Part shown: piece after piece, positions 29,101 to 36,710 of the stretch
Layout: each line of letters opens with the position of its first letter
How positions within the stretch are numbered: position 1 is the first letter of the stretch
Source of the DNA: JBCBEX01 sp038528235
GTDB lineage: Bacteria; Bacteroidota; Rhodothermia; Rhodothermales; Rubricoccaceae
Length of the DNA stretch: 64,000 nt
Assembly (NCBI GenBank): GCA_038528235.1
Contig: JBCBEX010000012.1
Coordinates: 1-64,000 of the forward strand
Direction of reading: 5' to 3'
The notes under the pieces: generated by a model
Database searches by the model: none
What the model saw: the letters and a program-made list of their open reading frames with translations, nothing else
What the model was told of the DNA's origin: nothing
Translations under genes and position numbers: made by a program

Positions 29101-31034
29101 TGCGCGGGCTGCCCCGACGGCGCGTAGACGATGTCGAGTTCGAGGTCGTCGGCGCGGAGCGAGCGCCCGCCGATGCGGTAGATGTTGCGCATCGTGAGCG
29201 CCCACGACGCGTCGAACGCGGTCGGGTTGTCGCCGCGGAGCAGCTTCAGGATGATGCGCCGCCCGTTGAGGTCGGTGCCGGTCTCCTGGTCGAAGTCGCC
29301 CACCTGCACGATGGCGCCGTCGGTGCGGCGGTACTGAAACGCGATGGCGATCTGCTCGTCCGGGCTGAGGCTGCGGTTGAGCGAGAGGTAGCCGAGCTGC
29401 GGGTCGAACTCGTAGTCGCGGCCCTCGGCGAGCTTGCGGAAGCGGGAGTCGGCGTAGTCGGCGATGTCGAGGTTGAACTGGGCCTCAAAATTGACCGCGC
29501 TGGAGGAGTCGCGGAGCTGCTCCAGATCCGCGTCGGCGTACTGGTCGTTGGCCTCGTCGGGGAGCGGTGCGGCGGTGCCGAACGCCGCGAGGTAGGCATC
29601 GCCGCCCGCGAGGACACCGTCCGGCAGGTCCGGATTCACCACCGGGCCGCCGGGCCCCGGCTCGCCGAGGTCGACGAGGGCGACCGCCTGGGCGAGGCCC
29701 TCCGTCAGCTGGTTGGTCTGGCTGACCGACTGGTCCTTGAGCCACACGTCGATGCCGACGATCTGGTCGAAGGCCGGGTCGGCGATGATGTTGGGCGGGC
29801 GGCTGAGCGCCACGTCCCATCGGTTGCGGAAGTAGTAGCCGAGGAAGAAGTGCGCGTTGTCCTCGTACTCGTAGGGCGCGATGTCGAAGTTGGTGGTCTG
29901 GCTGCCGCCCTCGATTTCGAGCGCGTCGCCCTCGGCGTCCTGCTGACTGGCAACGAGCGTCACGCCGAGGCCGCCGAAGCGGAGGTCGGTGCGGATGCCG
30001 AAGAGGCGCTGGCCGCCACGGATGAGGTCGCTCGGCGTCTGGAGGAACACGTTCCCCGCCTCGATGCGCTGGATGATGTCGTCGTCGTAGCCCTCGTAGA
30101 GCAGCTTGACCTGGTTCTCGAACTCGAACGTGTTCTGCGTGTCGTAGTTGACGCCGATGTTGAGCTTGTCGCCGATGGTGCCGTCGATGCCGAGGGCGAG
30201 TTCCTGGGCGAAGTCGGGGTTGAGGCGCCCGCCCTGGCCGGTGGCGGCCTGCTGCTGCTCGTTCTCCTGGTAGGAAAAGCCGAGGTTGATGTTGGCGTTG
30301 CCGGTCACGTTGAGCGCCACCTCGTTCTTGCCGAAGATGGTTTCGAACGCACCGCCGCGCCCGCCGGGCACCGCGATGGTCAGGCCAAGGCCGCCGCGCC
30401 CACGGCTGCGTCGTCGGAGTTGCTCCTGCGCCACGCTGCGGAAGTTCTCCTTGATGACCGACGCGCGGAGCGCCGCCTGGAACTCAGCCAGGTCCACCTC
30501 GACGGGCACGCGCACGTCCTGGTCACGGACCGTCTCGCGGATGGAATAGCGCAGGTCCACCGAGTCCAGTTGGGCATCGCGGCGCCAGTAGTTGCCGGGC
30601 GCGAAGTCGAACGGGCGGGCGCGGCGCTCCACGACGGAGGCGAGTCGGCTGTCGCGCCGCCGCATCGGGAAGTACGTCGAGGCGCGCGTCGTGTCGAGCG
30701 TCGTGGTGTCGCCGATGGCCGCCACCCGGAGCGACTCCACGTCGGCGGGGTCAAAGGGCGGGAGGTTGGCCGTGTCGGCGGGCTCGACTTGCCCGATCGC
30801 CACGGAGTCCGTGTCGGCCACGGCGACATACCGCCACACCGAGGGGCTTCCCGCCCCGGCTGCCACGCTGGCCTGCCATCCCGACGCCGCGACCAGGAGG
30901 GCCAGGGTCGCTATGCTTGCGACCAGGGTCCACCAACGTGCGCGCCGAATTGCAGGGGGCCGCGCGCCCGGGTGCTTCGCGACGGTGCGCTCCGCAGAGG
31001 CGGTCGATTCCGAAGGCGAGGCGGGAGTCGGCAC
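23145..31034 (-). CDS. sprA: T9SS translocon protein SprA (cell-surface protein SprA)
   Basis: A giant 2,629-residue outer-membrane protein, the pore of the type IX secretion system; the F. johnsoniae protein is about 2,400 residues. A membrane/signal segment lies at about 35-62. Diagnostic SprA stretches include GGQRLFGIRTDLRFGGLGVTL, LEIEGGSQTTNFDI and the strands of the very large barrel repeated through the protein. The last residues form an aromatic-poor final strand (FNFRISFSGN). Unusual is a charged insertion at about 2125-2178 with runs of Arg and Glu. The gene starts after a 354-base gap and appears monocistronic. It should serve proteins with C-terminal sorting domains, such as the one at 55465. 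Confidence 0.95.
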   Translation of the reverse strand: MPTPASPSESTASAERTVAKHPGARPPAIRRARWWTLVASIATLALLVAASGWQASVAAGAGSPSVWRYVAVADTDSVAIGQVEPADTANLPPFDPADVESLRVAAIGDTTTLDTTRASTYFPMRRRDSRLASVVERRARPFDFAPGNYWRRDAQLDSVDLRYSIRETVRDQDVRVPVEVDLAEFQAALRASVIKENFRSVAQEQLRRRSRGRGGLGLTIAVPGGRGGAFETIFGKNEVALNVTGNANINLGFSYQENEQQQAATGQGGRLNPDFAQELALGIDGTIGDKLNIGVNYDTQNTFEFENQVKLLYEGYDDDIIQRIEAGNVFLQTPSDLIRGGQRLFGIRTDLRFGGLGVTLVASQQDAEGDALEIEGGSQTTNFDIAPYEYEDNAHFFLGYYFRNRWDVALSRPPNIIADPAFDQIVGIDVWLKDQSVSQTNQLTEGLAQAVALVDLGEPGPGGPVVNPDLPDGVLAGGDAYLAAFGTAAPLPDEANDQYADADLEQLRDSSSAVNFEAQFNLDIADYADSRFRKLAEGRDYEFDPQLGYLSLNRSLSPDEQIAIAFQYRRTDGAIVQVGDFDQETGTDLNGRRIILKLLRGDNPTAFDASWALTMRNIYRIGGRSLRADDLELDIVYAPSGQPAQETLPGVTVGQQRTILTTLGLDRLDNDGSTPQPNAEFDFVNGLTINAGNGRVIFPFLEPFGARLRDVFEGNGTLNGEPLSVQFTGEANIANAEAATNAYAFDTLYTSKQENARRFPGLDRYAIVGSFRSSVQESYSLGFAVVEGSVRVTSGGVPLTEGTDYQVDYATGEVLIINQAFLTAGQNISIDYERNQFAAIGRKTLLGLRADYTIGEDFDIGATWMRLSERPLIDKYRIGEEPIDNTIFGFDGRFAAEPRWLTRFADALPLIQTKAPSSFEIKGEYARFQPGHPETFAFESSREELQGNGRDFNPDELQGISFIDDFEGTENSFSLTQAGAWRLAAGPAGAGPDASVTNLGSLDVTSPTLVSNWRGLTSWYSLQQFLYSSNGLVNRLGATPATRQVPLREIFADRQEVPGQPNVATPLDLYIDPARRGPYNYNVELASSFQAAPEEVWGGIVQRLPEGYNDFDGRNNIEFVEFIIAPYGGRDGTDEVSDGALLYIDLGQLSEDILPDGRFNTEDGLVETDAEGASLSPYGRLATGSASGSVDLDDAARQTEDLGLDGLRSSADQDGGVPYALSEQTFENFQPFLSALGGANPLDRALAEIDPSGDDFVYFEDNSFYGNPAFYEGGGATVQERFSRFFAATELNAFESQQQLGGGQGNSTFPDDEDIDRDLGLDRAESFYRYAVPIGPNVINVPCEVEGQQNCNPYFINRVGNPGNEEWTLIRIPVRSRTGRTAFGNIEDFSRIEALRLWTDGHRVPATLRFATLDLVGSQWLKSDLVGFNDEAVVEPGTPASAEETQLFIATVNSEENRSQYQIPNGALISRTQDAQGVFILQREQAIVVRAENLGPGVSRGIFRSYSSQLDLTKYTNLRAFVHGEGFEREEGDSLRVFLRLGTNESEDYYEIEQPVFPYDPEAPGNVVDADLIWQTGVLVNGETVDRNSFNVVLSALNQLKVERNNAPDAVPTQRYAGVVPPPDAPPGARIFIRGNPSIESISTIVLGIRNVSDNTLNPEVWFNELRVAGYDEEPGWSAYATASLQLADLATVRGRIERQTDAFGDLSSGLGDRTFTDQQAYTLNTTVNAHKLLPERLGVQLPVTVSVQQRTSTPRFSPRRGGDIRLDDLIEQAQNDPNLSATQQDSLVALYREESETASFTRTVSVPFSKRGSRSPWLRYTIDGLALSYSNTWSERRSPSEQFNNSSSWSASMRYSLRPPGVKTIRPFWLLDDTPILGLLARLQLNLLPSSVSFNADASRTVAENQQRAPISISDEIAAVPERYRNAIRENHTFTHRRSFDLAYSPFNFLALTYGSNLNQVLSAIGADRTNDTFVIDSTGAPVGEFLGQTIDEVAPQIDPTFTADSLGLNGFRTFTTERLDVIPVFGVVGDVFSGQRDIQTDTYAQNFTTTLTPRFQGVRWIRPQAISYSSGFQWTFQPLSGFEDTAPDLRLASISNTLNLRTGLTLSPRDLLREFGFYRRIEDAEETYRNDRRRRRSAREAAQARLSEAEEEAEERGEELTEEERAELEVPERVGPPSPLSIGRQLFLAVTGISDLTTTYNGGRTTRSGAVDGSAYNLFDAITGEGPSLAYRLGLEDRPRRTIFDPAIVGNLQVDDIVARTNEIQTRTSLELTRSLRVDLNWNLGWDRSTTFSFIPTEDGGSVDEAPPIENGGGSATVWALGGSYDRFLEVHRDRYLADLAAGLVTENGDPFTTALSNNGLADDFRGAFTSSLGSFGPNSFFALPLPNWSVTYNGLSNWPLFRLLTTQMTVRHGYSATYDLDYRSDALAFAEGGSFENETIGGQSFQVPVDARQSQNVRLNERFQPLIGFNMTFRGGIQADVNFTQSRALSLSVAGANVSESTTDEVSVRLSFSKTGLRIPLPFVNRRRINNNVRMSLTFSTANNSDQRLNFRQDFLDTIAGAPRSPQTPEASTRLTLEPRVSYTISSQVTADVFVRYTSLESEGSRIPSTSTLNGGFNFRISFSGN

Positions 31035-31388
31035 GGGATTCGGCTACGTACGACGTCGGGAACCCGCACGCAGCGCGGCGGGACTAGGTGCAGGAGACGG
31101 GTAGGGCGTAGCAGAATCCTTCGACTAGGCGTGCGCGCGACGGCGCGGACTGGATAGGAAAAACCGGGCGAGAAACTACGGCGTGGCCTTGCGGCTCGCA
31201 AACCGCACACGGGGCATTTCAGTGCGCCAGGCTGCACCCAAAGCGGTACTCCGACAATCGTACTGACCCCGGAACGCCACGCCTGCTGGTTGTAGTGTGC
31301 AAGCCCTAGCGGGAAAACACGGCCGGCCACGAGCCAAGCCCTGCCAGGCCCGGACCTAGGCGGTCTTTGACCAGGTATAGCCTGCGCT
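31035..31388 (-). other. Gap between the RamB-like gene and sprA
   Basis: These 354 bases hold no believable gene on either strand; open frames here are Arg/Pro-rich shadows. They must include the sprA promoter and 5' leader. I see no clear promoter boxes, terminator or long palindrome. Confidence 0.45.
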
Positions 31389-32924
31389 TTAGCTGGGTGC
31401 GGCTCCATTCATCAGCGCCGCCAAGGCGTGGCGCTGCCGCTCGATGCGCACGTCATGCCTCAAGACGGTCGGCGGCGCGGCCCGGACCGCACAGTCGTTG
31501 AGCGGGCAACGCTCGCAGGTCAGGTTCACCTCCGAGACGGGCACGTCGGGGTCGTCCCACCAGCGCACGACCCGCTTGAAGTCCGCGTCGATGCGGAAGC
31601 CGAGCGACACGACGGAGTTGACGCCAGGCTTGAGCGCAAGTGGGCGCGCCACGGCGATGGCGAAGAACTCGGCGGCGTCGTTGACGAAGCGCACCCGCTG
31701 CGCACGCACAACCGGCGGCGGGTTGCCGATGGTCTGCTGCGCGTCTTCGAGCGCCCGCAGCGTCTCCATCGACACCCAGCGACGGCAGTAGTGCTCCAGC
31801 GCGGAGATGCCGTGCGGCACGGGCACGCGCGACATGTTGAACACCTTCGTGAGCTTGTACTCGTCGGTGCCCAGCCGGTGATTGAAGCGCATGAAGTAGA
31901 TCTCGTCGAGCCCGAAGTCGGTCGGGATGACCTCCGTGAGGCGGTAGTAGAGCATCTCCGGCGTGACGCGGTAGGCGTCGAGGCCGCGGAGAATCTGCTT
32001 AGGGTCCCAGCGCTCCGCGGCGAAGAGCGCACCGAGGTCGCGACGGACGCGCTCCCGCGGCATAAGGAGCGCCCCGGCGAAGTAGGACGCCTTGAAGTGG
32101 TTGAGCACCTGATCAAACGACTCCGGCTGGATCCACGTCGAGGTAGTCGGGCGATCCGTCAGGCCGAGGTGGTGGTAGCCGATCTCGCGCGCGTAGACGA
32201 ACGCCCGCTGCGACGGCATCAGCTTCGGATTGACGTGCAGCACCGCGCCCATCGCCCCGTTGCGCTTGCGCCTCGGGCCGGCCGGCGCGCGGAAGATCGA
32301 ACGCAGCCGGTCGAGGTCGGGGTGCCCGGGGATCGCGTCCAGATCGACCGTGATGCCGAACCGCTCGGCGAGCGCGCCGCGCAGGTCCTCGTCGGTCAAC
32401 CGGGCCTCCACGTTGAAGCCCGCCGCTGCCCGGAAGGCCTCGGCTTGAGCTTCTATGTCGGGGAAATAGTTGCGGTGCATCTGCTGGTAGGACCGCAGCG
32501 CCGCGAAGAGGAAGTGCTCGTTACGGAGGTCGTAGTGCCGCATCACCTCCAGGAACGTCCGCACGAGGGCGCTGCCCTCCTCAGGCTTGCCCGCGACCAG
32601 CCGAATCACGTCCTCTGGCTCCACGCCGAACAACTCGAACGGGAACTCCCGCAGGAACGGGGAGGCGATGGCGGTCTTGATGTCCTGCAGTTCGTCCTCC
32701 ACGCGGAGCGAGACGAGGTCGTCGTAGGTAGTGCCGAGCGCCGAGGCCAACTCGATGAGCTTCTCGGGCTTGGGGTACTTCTTGCCCTTCTCGATCTCGG
32801 AGAGGTAGGAGATCGACACGCCCGCAGCTTCGGCGACGTCGCGGAGCGGGCGGCCCTGCTCCTGGCGCAGCGTCTTGAGCTTCAGGCCGAGGATGAGGCG
32901 GAGTTGGTCGGCGTTTTCTGACAT
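31389..32924 (-). CDS. RamB-like XRE regulator (HTH + IrrE-like + DUF2083)
   Basis: A 511-residue regulator. Residues about 8-65 are a lambda-repressor HTH (LKTLRQEQGRPLRDVAEAAGVSISYLSEIEKGKKYP). The middle is the IrrE/DUF955-like region, where the usual HExxH is degenerate (REIGYHH). The C-terminal region carries Cys470, Cys473 and Cys478 (CERCPLNDC) followed by RAAPP, a signature of the short-chain acyl regulator group to which actinobacterial RamB belongs. RamB controls acetate and glyoxylate-cycle genes there; here the gene is divergent from aceB, a strong context match. The ATG at 32924 is preferred over an in-frame TTG at 32936. Ligand unknown, perhaps an acyl-CoA. Confidence 0.9.
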   Translation of the reverse strand: MSENADQLRLILGLKLKTLRQEQGRPLRDVAEAAGVSISYLSEIEKGKKYPKPEKLIELASALGTTYDDLVSLRVEDELQDIKTAIASPFLREFPFELFGVEPEDVIRLVAGKPEEGSALVRTFLEVMRHYDLRNEHFLFAALRSYQQMHRNYFPDIEAQAEAFRAAAGFNVEARLTDEDLRGALAERFGITVDLDAIPGHPDLDRLRSIFRAPAGPRRKRNGAMGAVLHVNPKLMPSQRAFVYAREIGYHHLGLTDRPTTSTWIQPESFDQVLNHFKASYFAGALLMPRERVRRDLGALFAAERWDPKQILRGLDAYRVTPEMLYYRLTEVIPTDFGLDEIYFMRFNHRLGTDEYKLTKVFNMSRVPVPHGISALEHYCRRWVSMETLRALEDAQQTIGNPPPVVRAQRVRFVNDAAEFFAIAVARPLALKPGVNSVVSLGFRIDADFKRVVRWWDDPDVPVSEVNLTCERCPLNDCAVRAAPPTVLRHDVRIERQRHALAALMNGAAPS

Positions 32925-33139
32925 CGGGGAACGCAAGGGGGAGGCAGGACAGCGTTGCGCCCGGAAGAACCGGAAGCGCTTCCGAAACTCAATGCCGCAG
33001 GTACAGAGGTAAAGCGGTTACATCGTTCGCTGCGAGCGAAAGATAGGGCGAAAAACCTGTCGGCGAATGAAAGTAATCTGTTAGCGAAATTTCGCTTGCT
33101 TCCAGATATACGCGACTCTAGGTTGTCCTCCCGCCGTCC
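32925..33139. promoter_or_regulatory. Divergent control region with palindromic operators (ramB-like / aceB)
   Basis: The 215-base divergent gap is AT-richer than its surroundings. It contains TTCGCT-GCG-AGCGAA (33026-33040) and the perfect palindrome AGCGAAATTTCGCT (33083-33096). The half-site GCGAA occurs at 33036, 33048, 33063 and 33084. The same 6-base arm is used in both palindromes but in opposite order. These are good candidates for binding sites of the adjacent RamB-like regulator, which would repress or activate aceB and its own gene. Confidence 0.65.
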
Positions 33140-34873
33140 ATGCCCTCTGCACGCCCCCTACCTCCCACGCCCATGCAGCCCCCCCTCACCGACCGCTCCA
33201 ACGAACTCGCCGACGGCGTCGAGATCAACACCTTTGCGTGGACGCCGCAGGCGCGCCGCCTGCTCACGCCCGACGCCCTCGCGCTGCTCGCCCGCCTCCA
33301 CCGTGCGCTGGAGCCCGAGCGGCAGAGCCTTCTCATGGCTCGCAAGGCCCGCCAGGAGTCCTTCGACAACGGCGCGCGCCCCGACTTTCTCGAACCGACC
33401 GAGCATCCGGACGCACGTGGCGACTGGCAGGTGGCGCCGCTGCCCGAGGACCTCCAGATGCGTCGCGTCGAGATCACGGGTCCTGTCTCGGACGCGAAGA
33501 TGGTGATCAACATGCTCTCGCGCACGGCCGACGGGCAGCGCGCTGACTGCGCGATGGTCGACTTCGAGGACTCGATGAAGCCGTCCTGGAACAACGTCAT
33601 GCAGGGCGTCGAGAACGTGATTGGCATCGCCGAGGGCACGCTCTCGGCCGAGAAGACCGACGCGATGGGCGTGGTCGTGAAGCGCTACCAGCTCGACCCC
33701 GAGGACATGGCGCTTCCGATGGTGCGCGTGCGCGGCCTCCACCTCGACGAGTCCAACCTCCGCATCGACGGCGCGCCAATCTCGGGCGGCCTGCTCGACT
33801 TTGCGCTGGTCGCCTACCACACGGCGAAAACCTTCATGGCGAAGGGCACCACGCCGAAGTTCTACGTCCCGAAAGTCGAGCACTACCTCGAAGCGCGCTG
33901 GTGGAACACCCTCATGGACGGCATCGAGGACGCGCTCGGACTGGAGCGCTCGACGGTCCGCGCGACGTTCCTCATCGAGACGCTGCCCGCCGCCTACCAG
34001 ATGGAGGAAATCCTCTACGAGATCCGCACGCACGCAGCGGGCCTCAACGGCGGGCGCTGGGACAAGATTTTCTCGGACATCAAGACGCTCCGCGCGCACG
34101 GCGACCGCGTGATGGCCGACCGCGCCACGATCGGCATGAACCGCGACTGGATGAGCAACTATGCCAAGCAGCTCATCCGCGTGTGCCACAAACACGGCGC
34201 GTTCGGGATGGGCGGCATGGCGGCGTTCACGCCCGGCCGCGACCCCGAACTACGCGCGCGCCAGACCGCGAAAGTCGTCGCCGACAAAGAGTTCGAGGCG
34301 AGCATCGGCCACGACGGCTGCTGGGTGTCGCACCCCTACTTCATCGGCCCGGCGCTGGAGCCGTTCCTCGCCAAGCTCGACGGCGCCAAGAACCAGCTCG
34401 GCGTGATCCCCGACCTGCCGGAGCGTCCTGACCTGCTGCCCAAGTCGGACGGTCCCAAGACGATGGCCGGGCTGCGCACCAACGTCCGCGTCGGCATCGC
34501 CTACATGAAGGGCTGGAACCAGGACATCGGCTGTGTGGCCTGGGACAACCTCATGGAGGACCTTGCCACGCTCGAAATCAGCCGCGCGCAGACCTGGCAA
34601 TGGCTCCACCAGGGCCTCTTCCTCGACGAGGGCATGCAGGTCACGAAGGCGCTCGTGCTGAGCATCTTCGACCAGGAACTGGCCGAGATCAAAGAAGAGA
34701 TCGGCGACGCGATGGCGGGCCAGCCCGAGGCCGTCGTCGCCGCCGAACTCGCGCGCTACGAGCAGGCCGCCCGCGACGCCGCTGCCATCTTCACCGAGGA
34801 CGCCATGCGCGACTTCCTCACCACCCGCTCCGACCTCGCTGGCGTCGCCAACGACCGCGCTGTGATGGTGTGA
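33140..34873 (+). CDS. aceB: Malate synthase A
   Basis: A 577-residue enzyme joining acetyl-CoA and glyoxylate to malate, the second reaction of the glyoxylate shunt. Family features seen: the N-terminal LTPDALALLARLHR helix, FEDSMKPSWNNVM, LRIDGAPISGGLLDFALVAYHTAKTF and the catalytic barrel stretch ATFLIETLPAAYQMEEILYEIR. The later GGMAAFTP and VGIAYMKGWNQDIGCVAWDNLMEDLATLE stretches are present. Length fits the short A type (about 530-580). ATG 33140 is used; an in-frame ATG 11 codons later is possible. It lies opposite a RamB-like regulator and before aceA. Confidence 0.97.
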   Translation: MPSARPLPPTPMQPPLTDRSNELADGVEINTFAWTPQARRLLTPDALALLARLHRALEPERQSLLMARKARQESFDNGARPDFLEPTEHPDARGDWQVAPLPEDLQMRRVEITGPVSDAKMVINMLSRTADGQRADCAMVDFEDSMKPSWNNVMQGVENVIGIAEGTLSAEKTDAMGVVVKRYQLDPEDMALPMVRVRGLHLDESNLRIDGAPISGGLLDFALVAYHTAKTFMAKGTTPKFYVPKVEHYLEARWWNTLMDGIEDALGLERSTVRATFLIETLPAAYQMEEILYEIRTHAAGLNGGRWDKIFSDIKTLRAHGDRVMADRATIGMNRDWMSNYAKQLIRVCHKHGAFGMGGMAAFTPGRDPELRARQTAKVVADKEFEASIGHDGCWVSHPYFIGPALEPFLAKLDGAKNQLGVIPDLPERPDLLPKSDGPKTMAGLRTNVRVGIAYMKGWNQDIGCVAWDNLMEDLATLEISRAQTWQWLHQGLFLDEGMQVTKALVLSIFDQELAEIKEEIGDAMAGQPEAVVAAELARYEQAARDAAAIFTEDAMRDFLTTRSDLAGVANDRAVMV

Positions 34874-34939
34874 TGCTTCCGGACGGTTCCCCCCGTCCTG
34901 CGTCGCCTCCGTTCTGTCGAACTCCGCTCCTCGGACTGT

Positions 34940-34991
34940 CCCCCTCACGTGTGAGGGGGACAGCTTCCCGACCCTTCAGGGGGAGGGAAGC
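34940..34991. repeat. Double GC hairpin between aceB and aceA
   Basis: CCCCCTCAC-GT-GTGAGGGGG (34940-34959) is a 9-bp stem with a 2-base loop. GCTTCCC (34963-34969) pairs with GGGAAGC (34985-34991). The same two-hairpin layout recurs at 43813-43897, so this is likely a mobile-like palindromic repeat; it may also uncouple aceB from aceA expression. Confidence 0.55.
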
Positions 34992-35059
34992 AGGGGGAGC
35001 CGCCTCAACTTCCGATCCCCCAACCCGCCCGTCCCGCCTTCGGGCTAGCCCTCAACGCC

Positions 35060-36364
35060 ATGGAACTCCGCATGACCTCCGTCGACCAGGCCGCCCTTGC
35101 CATCCAGCAGGACTGGGACACCAACCCACGCTGGAAAGGCGTCACCCGCGACTACACCGCGACCGACGTCGCCCGCCTCCAGAACTCGTTCCCGATCGAG
35201 TACACGCTCGCCAAGATGGGCGCGGAGCGGCTGTGGGACCTGATCCACGAAGGCAACGGCGAGTTCGTCGCGGCGCTCGGCGCGCTCACCGGCGGGCAGG
35301 CGCTCCAGCAGGTCAAGGCGGGCCTGAAGGCGATCTACCTCTCCGGCTGGCAGGTCGCGGCCGACGCCAACCTGGCGGGCGAGATGTATCCCGACCAGAG
35401 CCTCTACCCCGCCGACTCGGTCCCGAAGGTCGTCCAGCGGATCAACAACACGCTGCTGCGCGCCGACCAGATCGCCCGCGCCGAGGGCGGCCAGGACGAG
35501 ACGTACTACATGGCCCCGATCATGGCCGACGCTGAGGCGGGCTTCGGAGGCGTGCTCAACGCCTATGAGTTGATGAAGGGCATGGTCCGCGCTGGCGCGG
35601 CGGGCGTCCACTTCGAGGACCAACTTGCAGCCGAGAAGAAGTGCGGCCACCTCGGTGGCAAGGTGCTCGTGCCCACGCAGGAGTTCGTGCAGAAGCTCAA
35701 CGCCGCGCGCCTCGCCGCCGACGTGCTCGGCGTGCCGACGCTCCTCGTCGCCCGCACCGACGCCGAAGCCGCGACGCTCATCACCTCCGACGTGGACCCC
35801 TACGACGCGCCGTTCATCGACCGCGAGCAGGGCCGGACGCCGGAGGGCTTCTACCACGTCCGCAACGGCATGGAAGCCTGCATCGCCCGCGGGCTCGCCT
35901 ACGCGCCCTACGCCGACCTCGTGTGGATGGAGACCAGCCATCCCGACCTGGAGCAAGCCCGCGTCTTCGCCGAGGCGATCCACGCGAAGTACCCCGACCA
36001 ACTGCTCGCCTACAACTGCTCGCCGAGCTTCAACTGGAAGCAGCATATGGGCGACGCCGAGTTGGCCGTCTACCAGAAGGAACTCGCCAAGCTGGGCTAC
36101 ACCTTCCAGTTCATCACGCTGGCGGGCTTCCACACGCTCAACTACAGCATGTTCGACCTGGCCCACGGCTACAAGACCGACGGCATGTTCGCCTACTCGC
36201 AGCTGCAGGAGGCCGAGTTCGCGAGCGAGGACCGCGGCTACACGGCTACGAAGCACCAGCGCGAGGTCGGCACGGGCTACTTTGACGAGGTGCGCACGGC
36301 GATCACCGGCGGCAAGGCGTCCACGGGCGCGATGGCGCACTCGACGGAAGCGGCCCAGTTCTAA
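35060..36364 (+). CDS. aceA: Isocitrate lyase
   Basis: A 434-residue enzyme that cleaves isocitrate into glyoxylate and succinate. The active-site signature [11 protein letters not shown] is present with catalytic Cys195, next to the Mg2+-binding stretch DAEAGFGG and [11 protein letters not shown]. Later [22 protein letters not shown] completes the family signature. The protein is the standard bacterial length. It follows aceB by 186 bases with GC hairpins between, and ends with a strong terminator. With malate synthase it bypasses the CO2-losing TCA steps for growth on acetate or fatty acids. Confidence 0.98.
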   Translation: MELRMTSVDQAALAIQQDWDTNPRWKGVTRDYTATDVARLQNSFPIEYTLAKMGAERLWDLIHEGNGEFVAALGALTGGQALQQVKAGLKAIYLSGWQVAADANLAGEMYPDQSLYPADSVPKVVQRINNTLLRADQIARAEGGQDETYYMAPIMADAEAGFGGVLNAYELMKGMVRAGAAGVHFEDQLAAEKKCGHLGGKVLVPTQEFVQKLNAARLAADVLGVPTLLVARTDAEAATLITSDVDPYDAPFIDREQGRTPEGFYHVRNGMEACIARGLAYAPYADLVWMETSHPDLEQARVFAEAIHAKYPDQLLAYNCSPSFNWKQHMGDAELAVYQKELAKLGYTFQFITLAGFHTLNYSMFDLAHGYKTDGMFAYSQLQEAEFASEDRGYTATKHQREVGTGYFDEVRTAITGGKASTGAMAHSTEAAQF

Positions 36365-36434
36365 TCCCTAGCGCATCGGCGCGGGCGTCAACTCTTGTGG
36401 TGGGGGGCGACGCCAGCGGGATGCGCACCACGCG

Positions 36435-36484
36435 AGCGCCCCGGCTTCCATCCAGAGAGGAGGCCGGGGCGCTTTGGGTTTTGT
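36435..36484 (+). terminator. Terminator after aceA
   Basis: AGCGCCCCGGC (36435-36445) pairs perfectly with GCCGGGGCGCT (36463-36473). The tail TTGGGTTTTGT follows. It lies 70 bases after aceA and just before the convergent cysteine-rich peptide gene. Confidence 0.82.
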
Positions 36485-36497
36485 CTAGCGTGACGGC

Positions 36498-36605
36498 TTA
36501 GCTGTCCGTCTTAGACGGCGTACAGCAGGCGCACTCACAGTTGCAGCAGCATGTGCAGCTACAGTTTGTGCAATCGCAGCAGGAGCAGTTGTCGGTCGTG
36601 CTCAT
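36498..36605 (-). CDS. Cysteine-rich 35-residue peptide (metallothionein-like)
   Basis: A very short minus-strand gene, ATG at 36605, TAA at 36498. It encodes 35 residues of which 13 are Cys, beginning MSTTDNCSCCDC and ending TPSKTDS. Cysteines fall at 7, 9, 10, 12, 15, 17, 19, 20, 21, 23, 25, 27 and 28, giving many CxC, CC and CxxC pairs and no aromatic residue: the pattern of a metallothionein or arsenite chelator. It is 105 bases downstream of arsM and co-oriented with arsR-arsM, so it may be the third gene of that arsenic operon. A chance frame is unlikely because every wobble choice matches neighbouring GC-rich genes only weakly while Cys is so dominant. No named family is recognised. 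Function is inference. Confidence 0.72.
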   Translation of the reverse strand: MSTTDNCSCCDCTNCSCTCCCNCECACCTPSKTDS

Positions 36606-36710
36606 AGGTCTAGTAGCAGGAAGGTTGAGGGGACACGAGAAGATACCAAAGGCCGCCTGGACTCGACGCATAAAGGAGGACGAGGCGCCCTGGTTTGTGC
36701 AGCGTCGGCG

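Noticed and set aside
29850..31157. Long plus-strand frame of 435 codons opposite the start of sprA
   Set aside because: Val/Glu/Arg-rich shadow of the sprA coding strand at third-position-GC bias; no start context or domain.
31428..32921. 497-codon plus-strand frame opposite the RamB-like gene
   Set aside because: Antisense of a clearly conserved regulator; no recognisable domain.
36498..36605. Idea that the Cys-dense frame is a simple TGC repeat with no coding role
   Set aside because: The codons are not one repeat: TGC and TGT are mixed with Asp, Ser, Thr, Asn, Lys and Glu codons, and the frame has a proper start and stop next to arsM.
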